Part shown: one piece after another, positions 45,736 to 53,430 of the stretch
Layout: each line of letters starts with the position of its first letter
How positions within the stretch are numbered: the first letter of the stretch is position 1
Translations under genes and position numbers: made by a program
Source of the DNA: Chryseobacterium sp. G0186
Lineage (GTDB): Bacteria; Bacteroidota; Bacteroidia; Flavobacteriales; Weeksellaceae
Direction: 5' to 3'
NCBI RefSeq assembly: GCF_003815675.1
Contig: NZ_CP033918.1
Coordinates: 1,364,001 to 1,428,000, forward strand
Length of the DNA: 64,000 nt
The notes under the pieces: generated by a model
What the model saw: only the letters and a program-made list of their open reading frames with translations
The model's database searches: none
Told to the model about the DNA's origin: nothing

Positions 45736-47427
45736 TTACGAATTTACTTCTTTCGGCTTATAAAACAATAACCCGATTGCCGAAAATATAATTACCGCTG
45801 CAGCCCCTATTACATTAAGCCAAAGGAAAGAAACGATATCGAACTGATACACGGCAATCACCGCAATTTCTGATAAAATTGCAGCAATAAATACATTGGA
45901 ACCGGTTATTTTTTTATAGTAAAAGGCAACAAGAAAAATCCCCAATATCGGGCCGTAGAAAAGAGATCCCAACACATTAACCGCTTCAATAAGGGATCCC
46001 ATCTGTGTGGCAAACATGGCTACGCCGATTGAGAAAATACCCCATGCTAAAGTGTGCAGACGGCTATACTTCAATTCGGTGGCATCATCAGGAACTTCTT
46101 TTTTAAATATCAAGTGAACATCCTTTAATGAGCAGGCGGCAAGGGAATTCAGTGCTGCCGAAATGGAACCCCAGCTGGCCAGAAAAATGACGGCGAACAG
46201 TAACCCGATCATTCCTACAGGCAGGGTACTTTTTACGAAATACAGGAAAATGTAATTCGTATCTGTTTTTTCAGCGTTGTAGTTTGATTTATTGATTGCT
46301 TCTTCTACCCTGCCATGCAGTGCTTTCACCTGGGATTGTGTATTTTTAAAATCCTGAATAGTATTCTTGAGTTGAGGAGAATGAGTTTCTTTCAACTTTA
46401 GAATTTCTTTCGATTCTGCATTAAATTTGAGTTGTAAATCCTGATGCTCTTTTTCAAAAACTGCAGCCTGCCCAGGCTTTGTTTCCTTTAAGTATTGATA
46501 AGAACGCTCGTTAAAATAAATTGGAGCCGGTTTTAAAGAGAAGAAAGCAAAAAGTAAGGCCCCAATCAGGAGAATGGCAAACTGCATCGGAATCTTAACC
46601 AATCCGTTCAATAGCAAGCCCATTTTTGCATTGGTATTGTCTTTCGCAGTAATATACCTCCCAACCTGGCTCTGGTCAGTACCAAAGTAAGACAGTGCCA
46701 GAAAAAAACCACCAATCAGCCCGCTCCAGATATTGTATTTATCCTTCCAATCGAATTCTGTGGTAATGACATTAAGCTTTCCGGATTTTCCCGCCAGATA
46801 AAGCGCATCCGTAAAACCAATTCCATTCGGCATATTCTGAATAAGCAGATACCCTGCAAAAGCCATTGTTCCCAGAATAATAAGAAACTGTAATTTTTGA
46901 GTGTGAGCAATCGCTTTTGCTCCGCCAATATAGGTGTAAATCAACAAGATTCCCCCTGTTAAAACATTGGTTAAATAAATATCCCAGTTTAAAACGCTTG
47001 ACAGGATGATACTTGGAGCATAAATGCTGATTCCTGTTGATAAACCTCTCGAAAAAAGAAAAAGCAGTGAAGTGAGTACCCTTGTTTTCTTATCAAAACG
47101 GTTTTCCAGGTACTCATAAGCTGTGTAAACATTTAAGCGCTGAAAAATCGGGATGAAAGTGATACAGATCACAATCATCGCCAAAGGCAACCCAAAGTAA
47201 TACTGAACGAAACGCATTCCGTCTGTATACGCCTGGCCCGGCGCTGAAAGAAATGTAATGGCACTTGCCTGAGTAGCCATAATCCCTATAAGTACAATGT
47301 ACCAGGGCATTTTATTATCTGCTTTCAGGTAGGATTCGTTGCTTTTTTGGCCACGACCGATGAATACGCCGTACACCACCACTGCAACAAGTGTAAAAAT
47401 CAAAACTGTCCAATCTATAGTACTCAT
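45736..47427 (-). CDS. Sodium:solute symporter (SSS family)
   Basis: This 563-residue protein has about 13 membrane helices. Diagnostic segments are MPWYIVLIGIMATQASAITFLSAPGQAYTDG (helix 1 region with sodium-site residues) and YFGTDQSQVGRYITAKD (the SSS signature region). A predicted coiled-coil hydrophilic insertion of about 65 residues (about 320-385) lies between membrane helices. SSS proteins take up sugars, amino acids or organic acids with sodium. The neighbouring PIG-L deacetylase-like gene suggests an amino sugar or glycoside as substrate. Its start codon overlaps the stop of a 34-residue membrane protein gene (ATGA). Confidence 0.9.
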   Translation of the reverse strand: MSTIDWTVLIFTLVAVVVYGVFIGRGQKSNESYLKADNKMPWYIVLIGIMATQASAITFLSAPGQAYTDGMRFVQYYFGLPLAMIVICITFIPIFQRLNVYTAYEYLENRFDKKTRVLTSLLFLFSRGLSTGISIYAPSIILSSVLNWDIYLTNVLTGGILLIYTYIGGAKAIAHTQKLQFLIILGTMAFAGYLLIQNMPNGIGFTDALYLAGKSGKLNVITTEFDWKDKYNIWSGLIGGFFLALSYFGTDQSQVGRYITAKDNTNAKMGLLLNGLVKIPMQFAILLIGALLFAFFSLKPAPIYFNERSYQYLKETKPGQAAVFEKEHQDLQLKFNAESKEILKLKETHSPQLKNTIQDFKNTQSQVKALHGRVEEAINKSNYNAEKTDTNYIFLYFVKSTLPVGMIGLLFAVIFLASWGSISAALNSLAACSLKDVHLIFKKEVPDDATELKYSRLHTLAWGIFSIGVAMFATQMGSLIEAVNVLGSLFYGPILGIFLVAFYYKKITGSNVFIAAILSEIAVIAVYQFDIVSFLWLNVIGAAAVIIFSAIGLLFYKPKEVNS

Positions 47428-47528
47428 GCCCAGAATTTAGTAAACCAATAATAAAATGCGATCTGACCTACTAATGCAACAGCTAATAGTAGGTACCAGA
47501 TATTCCAGTTTTTAAGTTGTTTGTTCAT
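47424..47528 (-). CDS. 34-residue single-helix membrane microprotein
   Basis: The frame encodes MNKQLKNWNIWYLLLAVALV followed by GQIAFYYWFTKFWA, a short positive N terminus, one long hydrophobic helix and an aromatic end. Its ATG overlaps the stop of the upstream deacetylase-like gene (TGATG) and its stop overlaps the ATG of the symporter gene (ATGA), so it is translationally coupled on both sides. That tight fit argues strongly that it is real. It may be a small subunit of the symporter, like the small partners known for some other SSS transporters, but I recognise no family. Confidence 0.75.
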   Translation of the reverse strand: MNKQLKNWNIWYLLLAVALVGQIAFYYWFTKFWA

Positions 47529-50029
47529 CAGTTTTTCTGTGCAGATAAAAAGTTTAAAAATAAACGTGCTGCCCCTACATTTCCTGCAGGCAGCTGTCTG
47601 AAAAATGCCAATGGCGTATAAATAAAATTACCCTTTCCGTATTTGGCATATAAAGTTGATCCCTGAAGAGGCTCTTCATCGGTATCGTGCATTTCAAACA
47701 GCGGCTCATATGCTGCATCCCATTGAGCAGGGAAATAGGCACCACGCTCCTGTACCCAGCCTTTAAAATCATCCGCAGTAATTTTGTTTGGAAAGTTCAG
47801 TAATTTATGATTGGGTTTTAACAACGTAACCACAGCATTTTCCTCAGTAACGCGCTTATTGGCAATACTGAAATTGTACATTCCCAATTGATCAACGGTT
47901 GTATCCTGATTGGTGTTATACTGCATCACCAAATTGCCTCCGTCTTTTGCATAAGACCATAAAAAAGGCATCCAGCGACCCAACTTTTTCTCCGTGTTAT
48001 TGGCACGAACACCAAGCACGATGGCATCATATTGCGACAACTTATTTTGGCTGCCGTTTCCGCCGGATTCATCTAAATTGCCATAAAAATCTTCGTCTTT
48101 CAATACCTCTACCTGAATGCCTGCCATGCGAAGGAAGTCTGGAATGAAATCGCCCGCACCTTCTATGTACCCTACTTTTTTAACCTTCGCCTGAATATCG
48201 CCTTTCATTACGGTTACCGTTGCTGGCGCAAAATATTGTAAGGAAGGGAGATGCGGATACTGAATTAATACTTGTTTTTTATTGTAAGTTACTCCGTCTG
48301 CAATATAATTGGCATCCAGTTGTAAACGGGATGAGTTTATTGTGGCAAGCTTAGTTTTTGGAATTACGTAATTGATGGTCGTATCTTTTCCATTGAGTGA
48401 ACTGACATTAGCACTTCCAACTTTCTCCCCGTTATACATCAGGTTTAGAATCCCATTACTGTAAGGTTTGTTAGAATTCACCTTAACATTGAGACTCAAA
48501 TGTAAATCTTCATTTTCTTTGACTATATACAATGGTTGTGTAAATTTCAGTTCCAATGCAGGAACAATGCGTAGGGCTTCTACCACATCACCACGCACCG
48601 GGTCTAATTTCTTGAAAGATAAGGGAAGTTTAACCTGAAAATTCTCCGAACCGATTTTTAAACCAAGTACAACATTCAATGGTGATTCTGATTCAGGCAA
48701 ACCGATTAAAGTATCATTGGGAACGGAGAAAGTGGCTGCATTTGCGGCTGGTTTTGCCAACCAGTAAGGCTCTGTGAGAGCTGAATCAGCAGGAAGCTGA
48801 ATGTCATGCTGAATGGTAATTAAAGAATCTTTTGACAGTTTTCTGTTGAGGTTTTCCGACTGATTCAACCATTTTACATGCTCTAAAACGACAGGATTTT
48901 CAGCTCTTGAAACCAGATTTAATCTGAATTTATAATGATCTCCGGCAACAGCTTCTGCCTGATTGGTCACTACCTCGCCCATAAATCCTGCACAGCTTAA
49001 AATAATATTGTCAAGTGATTTAAGTTTATCCTGTTTTACCTCTGCATCTTTTAATGCCATCACTTTTTTTCGTAAAGCAAGCAATGCAGGCAGGCTAAGG
49101 TCCGGATTATTGAAATTGAAAGCAGAAATAATTTTATCTAATGAATCATCAATATCAGCATTTCCTTGTGAAGTCCAGGTTTTAACGACTCCGTCAAAAA
49201 GGGTTGTTTTTGCAGGTTCGCCAGCAACGTGGGAAAAATATTCAGTTCTGATCCCGGCCACAGACTGTGTTCCCGCTCCCTGACTTTTATGTAAACTTCT
49301 GCTTAATCCTGCCAGTTCACCATAGCCCATTCCCAGTTGTGCATCATATTGCCCAACAGTAACTTTCAGTTGATTTTCAGCTGTTGTATTAACCCCGCCA
49401 AATCGGAAAGTATTCCACAATACGCGTTTTGGCTGCCATACATTTACATATTTCAGTTGATCGGGGAAAGCATTTTTATCACCTGCCAGTTTAAAAGCTT
49501 TTTCCGCAACCACAGCCGAAGCCGCATGTTGTCCGTGACCTGCCGCAGCAGTAGGCGGAAAACGACAAATGATAACATCAGGGCGGAATTTACGGATGAC
49601 CCAGACTACATCCGCCGTAATGCTGTCTGCATTCCATTGTTTAAAGGTATCGGTTGTATTTTTAGAGAACCCGAAATCAATCGCACGGGTAAAAAACTGT
49701 TGGGCACCGTCTAATTTCCTTGCCTCTAAAAGCTCATGTGTTCTGATTAAACCCAATGCAGGGCCTTGTTCTGTGCCCAATAAATTCTGACCGCCATCCC
49801 CTCTGGTTAAAGACAAATAGCCCGTTTCTACATTTTGATCGTTGATTAACCAGGAGAGTAATCCTGTATTTTCATCATCGGGATGAGCCGCAAGGTATAA
49901 AACTTTAGGCAGATGTTTAAGGGTTTTGAGTTCACGGTAAATTTCAGATGATTTTGAAGGTCGAACCTGTTGGGCTGAAAAAACCGTATGAAAGCCGAGG
50001 ATAAATACAGTACTTACTTTTTTGAACAT
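47528..50029 (-). CDS. Large secreted PIG-L/LmbE-family deacetylase-like protein
   Basis: This 833-residue protein has a signal peptide (VSTVFILGFHTVFSAQ). The LmbE/PIG-L domain (about 40-290) has the zinc motif AAHPDDE (H49, D51, D52), RGDGGQNLLG and a second His region FPPTAAAGHGQHAASA. PIG-L enzymes remove N-acetyl groups from GlcNAc-like sugars. The middle part looks like beta-sandwich domains. The C-terminal part (about 620-833) resembles a class I amidotransferase-like fold used as a binding domain (YDAIVLGVRANNT, GGNLVMQYNTNQ). It is encoded first in an operon with the microprotein and symporter, implying coupled cleavage and uptake of an acetylated sugar compound. Confidence 0.88.
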   Translation of the reverse strand: MFKKVSTVFILGFHTVFSAQQVRPSKSSEIYRELKTLKHLPKVLYLAAHPDDENTGLLSWLINDQNVETGYLSLTRGDGGQNLLGTEQGPALGLIRTHELLEARKLDGAQQFFTRAIDFGFSKNTTDTFKQWNADSITADVVWVIRKFRPDVIICRFPPTAAAGHGQHAASAVVAEKAFKLAGDKNAFPDQLKYVNVWQPKRVLWNTFRFGGVNTTAENQLKVTVGQYDAQLGMGYGELAGLSRSLHKSQGAGTQSVAGIRTEYFSHVAGEPAKTTLFDGVVKTWTSQGNADIDDSLDKIISAFNFNNPDLSLPALLALRKKVMALKDAEVKQDKLKSLDNIILSCAGFMGEVVTNQAEAVAGDHYKFRLNLVSRAENPVVLEHVKWLNQSENLNRKLSKDSLITIQHDIQLPADSALTEPYWLAKPAANAATFSVPNDTLIGLPESESPLNVVLGLKIGSENFQVKLPLSFKKLDPVRGDVVEALRIVPALELKFTQPLYIVKENEDLHLSLNVKVNSNKPYSNGILNLMYNGEKVGSANVSSLNGKDTTINYVIPKTKLATINSSRLQLDANYIADGVTYNKKQVLIQYPHLPSLQYFAPATVTVMKGDIQAKVKKVGYIEGAGDFIPDFLRMAGIQVEVLKDEDFYGNLDESGGNGSQNKLSQYDAIVLGVRANNTEKKLGRWMPFLWSYAKDGGNLVMQYNTNQDTTVDQLGMYNFSIANKRVTEENAVVTLLKPNHKLLNFPNKITADDFKGWVQERGAYFPAQWDAAYEPLFEMHDTDEEPLQGSTLYAKYGKGNFIYTPLAFFRQLPAGNVGAARLFLNFLSAQKN

Positions 50030-50240
50030 ATGAATTTGCTTTGCGGGATAAATATAAGTAAATCATTTTTCTTTCAGTTTTAAAAGAAAAACAACACTCT
50101 CTTTGCTATGCCCACTTCGATTGTTTTTAATGCTTAAAGTTAAATGACAAGAAGCTTTATCAACAAGAAAATTTTTGATTGGCTTCTTTTTAATTCAATT
50201 TACTTGTTAAATTTACCTAACTAATGATTAATTTGCATTA

Positions 50241-51098
50241 ATGGACATACAACAGCTCAAATATTTTCTGGCATTGGCCAAAGAACTTCATTTCTGGAAT
50301 ACATCCGCGAAAATGAATATTACACAATCTGCACTGAGCCGACACATTCAGTCTTTAGAAAATGAGCTGGGAGTTCAGTTGTTTTATCGCGATAAACGAA
50401 ATGTAAAACTTACCCCTGCAGGAAAGTTTTTGCAGGAAAAATGGGGCAAGGAAATTAGTCAGATGGAATCTTTTCATCAGTTGGCCCGGCAAATTCATTT
50501 AGGTGAATCCGGAACGATAAGAATTGCGCATCCCGATTCCATCTCCTCTTCGGTGTTGCCCGATTTTATAAAAAAAGTTTCCGCAGCTTTTCCCAATCTT
50601 AATCTGGAATTGTTTCAGCTGACGAATGAGATCCAGGAAGATTATCTTAAAAATTACAAAATAGATCTGGCATTTTCACGGGATATCAATACGTATTCAG
50701 CCATTCATGAAAAGAAATTATGCCATGAGAATCTATCTTTCGTTGTTCCCGAAAATCATCATTTTAAAACCCTTGCTGATATTTCTGAAGAAACCTTGAA
50801 AGAGCAAAAATTTCTTCTCACAACAGGAGATGACGGCAGCAGCTATGATGTATTGGTGCAGGAAGTTCTCGATTTTTATAAAATCAATCTTAGCTCTTAC
50901 ATTCGCTGTGAGTTTGGATCTACCATTATTTCATTGATTAAAAACGGATTAGGCATTTCGATTCTGCCCCATTCTTATCATCTTCACCAAAATACCGGAA
51001 TCCGTTTTATACCGCTTCCCTTTGTTACCAATTTGTACATTCAATGGCGAAAAGACGACCCTAATCCGATTCTTAAGAATATTCTGGAATTAGTGTAA
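50241..51098 (+). CDS. LysR-family transcriptional regulator
   Basis: This 285-residue protein has the N-terminal winged helix typical of LysR (MDIQQLKYFLALAKELHFWN, then NITQSALSRHIQSLENELGVQLFYRD). A substrate-binding domain of periplasmic-binding-protein type follows from about residue 90 (GESGTIRIAHPDSISSSVLPDFI). It is transcribed divergently from the PIG-L/symporter operon across 211 bp, the classical arrangement for LysR control of the adjacent operon. Its stop overlaps the convergent GNAT gene by 9 bp. Confidence 0.93.
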   Translation: MDIQQLKYFLALAKELHFWNTSAKMNITQSALSRHIQSLENELGVQLFYRDKRNVKLTPAGKFLQEKWGKEISQMESFHQLARQIHLGESGTIRIAHPDSISSSVLPDFIKKVSAAFPNLNLELFQLTNEIQEDYLKNYKIDLAFSRDINTYSAIHEKKLCHENLSFVVPENHHFKTLADISEETLKEQKFLLTTGDDGSSYDVLVQEVLDFYKINLSSYIRCEFGSTIISLIKNGLGISILPHSYHLHQNTGIRFIPLPFVTNLYIQWRKDDPNPILKNILELV

Positions 51099-52061
51099 AA
51101 CCATTTCTATATGCGGGATTCCGTCTTCATCGTAAGGTTCTCCTACTACTTTGAAACCCAGAGAATTGTAAAACTTCAACAGGTACAATTGTGCACTGAT
51201 CCGAATGGTTGATTCCTTAAGAAAGTCTTTACAGCCTTGGATAGAATGTTCCATCAATTGTTTTCCCAGTCCCAATCCTCTATACTCCGAACCTATCACA
51301 ACACGGCCAATTGAAGCGTCTTCATACGTTAAACCAGGCGGAACAATTCTGGTATATCCTGCCAAATTTCCATCCACCAAACATATCAAATGATGACATT
51401 TTAAATCTTTATCATCAATATCCTGATAGACACAATTTTGTTCTATAATAAATATTTCGTTTCTTAATTTTAATATCTTGTAGAGTTCAGTAGTGGATAA
51501 TTCATCAAATGATTTTACAAAAAATTCAATTTTCAATGCGTCGGTTTTCAACTCCAGTTTCATCATAATATCGGTCTGGTCTTCATTTCCAAGTCTGAAA
51601 ATATGCTTATCAAATTCTTTAAATCCATTTTTCTCATAGAATCCAATAGCCCGCAAATTGTTTTCCCAAACGCCCAGCCAAACGTAATCTACCTTTTTTT
51701 CCTTGGCAATGGCCATAGCCTTGTCATAAAGAGCCTGTCCTACCTTCTTTCCGTGAAAATCCCTGGAAACATATATCCTTTCTATTTCAAGGGCATTATC
51801 TCCTTTAACTTCAGTTTGTGAAGCGCCCGTGTTGAGCTTTATATATCCGATAACATTATGATCTACCCTTGCCAGATAGAATTCGGAGTTTTCATCGTTC
51901 ACTTCAGCCCTCAGTTTTTCTGTTGCAAAACTTGTTTCAAGATATTGCGCCATACTTTCTTCCGTATTACTTTCGGAAAATGTTTCAGAGAATGTTTTTT
52001 TGCCAATCTCCTGTAATACTGCTATTTCGTTTTCCTTAATTTTTGTTATACTTATTTCCAT
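51090..52061 (-). CDS. Tandem GNAT acetyltransferase (GNAT + ElaA-like GNAT)
   Basis: This 323-residue protein contains two acetyl-CoA-dependent GNAT domains. The first (about 1-170) has IERIYVSRDFHGKKVGQALY with the Q/RxxGxG/A acyl-CoA loop and ends NGFKEFDKHIFRLGNEDQTD. The second (about 175-323) begins LYKILKLRNEIFIIEQNCVYQDIDDKD, which is the ElaA signature, and has IGRVVIGSEYRGLGLGKQLM. The two domains usually occur as separate proteins, so this is a fusion. Substrates are unknown. It lies 3 bp after another GNAT gene on the same strand. Confidence 0.9.
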   Translation of the reverse strand: MEISITKIKENEIAVLQEIGKKTFSETFSESNTEESMAQYLETSFATEKLRAEVNDENSEFYLARVDHNVIGYIKLNTGASQTEVKGDNALEIERIYVSRDFHGKKVGQALYDKAMAIAKEKKVDYVWLGVWENNLRAIGFYEKNGFKEFDKHIFRLGNEDQTDIMMKLELKTDALKIEFFVKSFDELSTTELYKILKLRNEIFIIEQNCVYQDIDDKDLKCHHLICLVDGNLAGYTRIVPPGLTYEDASIGRVVIGSEYRGLGLGKQLMEHSIQGCKDFLKESTIRISAQLYLLKFYNSLGFKVVGEPYDEDGIPHIEMVLH

Positions 52062-52064
52062 TTT

Positions 52065-52514
52065 CTATATATTCCATTCGTAATTCAACCAATCCTTATT
52101 TTCTTTTGCTCCCAGCCGGTTATAGAATTTTTGCCCAGCCTCATTCCAGGGTGCAACGGTCCATTTTATTTGTGAGCAATTGTTTATTTGAGCCTCGGTT
52201 TTCAAGGCATCCATAAGCTGTTCCCCAATTTTCTGACCGCGATAGTTTTCGTCTACATAAAGCTCCTTCATATAGATGGCAGGCTTGTTTTGTGCCGTGT
52301 AAGGAAGAAAATAATACACCAATATTCCTGCAATTTCACCTTCATCTTCCGCAACTAAACAATAAAAATCCGGTGGACTTTTTCTAAAACCGGATTCTTT
52401 TACCACTTCAGGGGTAATGTCAAAACTATCGATGTAATTTTCGAAAATGGCCAATTGCTCCATCAAAACCCAGATTTTTTCACTGTCGGATTCTACTGCT
52501 TTTCTAATTATCAT
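52065..52514 (-). CDS. GNAT-family N-acetyltransferase
   Basis: The start is taken as ATG at 52514 (MIIRKAVESDSEKIWVLMEQ), which is where GNAT domains begin. A longer frame would need a TTG at 52535 and adds only seven residues. The domain has ELYVDENYRGQKIGEQLMDALK with the acetyl-CoA loop RGQKIG and the typical C-terminal NRLGAKENKDWLNYEW. It is most like diamine/spermidine-type GNATs (AEDEGEIAGILVYYF, IYMKELYVD), but the substrate is not certain. It heads a two-gene operon with the tandem GNAT. Confidence 0.88.
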   Translation of the reverse strand: MIIRKAVESDSEKIWVLMEQLAIFENYIDSFDITPEVVKESGFRKSPPDFYCLVAEDEGEIAGILVYYFLPYTAQNKPAIYMKELYVDENYRGQKIGEQLMDALKTEAQINNCSQIKWTVAPWNEAGQKFYNRLGAKENKDWLNYEWNI

Positions 52515-52693
52515 ATTGGTATTCAACTTAATCAATTTATGGCAGCAAAATTAGCAGACTGAGTAATGCGAAAAAATGCTATTTTCTGATTATTTGATTT
52601 GTTTTTTGCATTAAAGAGTTTCTATTGGGTACGCTTACATGGCCATAAAAATTTACCCTATTCTCAGCTATTTTTGATTGATTAAAAAGATTA

Positions 52694-52859
52694 AACGCAA
52701 AGTTTATTAATAATGCTGCTTTATTTTAGGTAGGCAAAGTGATGCGACTTTGTCGCTGATGAAGTGGTACGCTTATTCCTATGCTTCGACGAAGCAACGA
52801 ACTTGATTCTATCCTTTACTCTCTTATAATCTACAGTTTCAACAATGAAGACTTTGTGG
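52694..52859. repeat. MITE-like repeat unit 1 (degenerate ends)
   Basis: The unit begins AACGCAAAGTTT and ends with a decayed counterpart (GAAGACTTTGTGG). It shares with unit 2, 208-210 bp further on, a 31-bp identical block (52734-52764, containing the small dyad GCGACTTTGTCGC) and a later block around 52,803-52,842. It encodes nothing. Confidence 0.65.
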
Positions 52860-52903
52860 CAGAAATAGATCGTGTTTGAAATTATTTTTTAATTAAAAGA
52901 TTA

Positions 52904-53067
52904 AACGCAAAGTTTTAATAATTTCGCTTTATTTTGAGTGAGCAAAGTGATGCGACTTTGTCGCTGATGAAGCGGGATGATTACACGAACGCTTCAGCAA
53001 ATCAACGAAGTTGATTCTATCCTTTGCTCTCTTACAATCTACAGTTTCAAAAATGAAACTTTGCGTT
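52904..53067. repeat. MITE-like repeat unit 2 with perfect 12-bp terminal inverted repeats
   Basis: AACGCAAAGTTT at 52904-52915 and its exact reverse complement at 53056-53067 bound a 164-bp non-coding unit. It is a diverged copy of the unit at 52694. It resembles a short non-autonomous mobile element or a species-specific intergenic repeat family. Small open frames inside it (for example 52929-53111 minus) are not supported as genes. Confidence 0.65.
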
Positions 53068-53430
53068 AGAAAAAAGCGTAGTCTGTACATTTTCTTTTTT
53101 TTTGAAATCAAACCACTACAAAAAGAATTTAAAAATCAAAATAAGAGAAAATTCTGACGAGAGTTAGGATTTTTTTGTTATTTAAATATTTCATGTAAAA
53201 CATCCAAACGTTCAGTAAAAATACTGAGTTTTTATAAACAGTAATCTTATATATTTACTCTTGTATGTTTATAAAAAATAGAATCTTAATTACTCAAAAA
53301 TTCTTGAGAGATATCGATACGGTTTTCCGTAAGTAACATAAAAGAGATAATTATAAATTTGAACATTATAAAATCTAAAGAATCTATTGGCATTTATTTA
53401 AATATTTAAAGCATTATAAAAAAATAATCT
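53068..53430. other. 363-bp AT-rich leader region of the PHP/ATPase gene
   Basis: No gene or structural RNA is visible. The DNA is more AT-rich than the region to the left of the repeats. TATGTTTA near 53265 is one base from a -7 element, but no good -33 partner was found. Confidence 0.35.

Noticed and set aside
52681..53067. Possible CRISPR array
   Set aside because: There are only two long diverged units with homologous interiors, and no short identical repeats with unique spacers or cas genes.
52929..53111. Minus-strand 60-residue open frame
   Set aside because: It falls in the MITE-like repeat unit and has no protein-like character.
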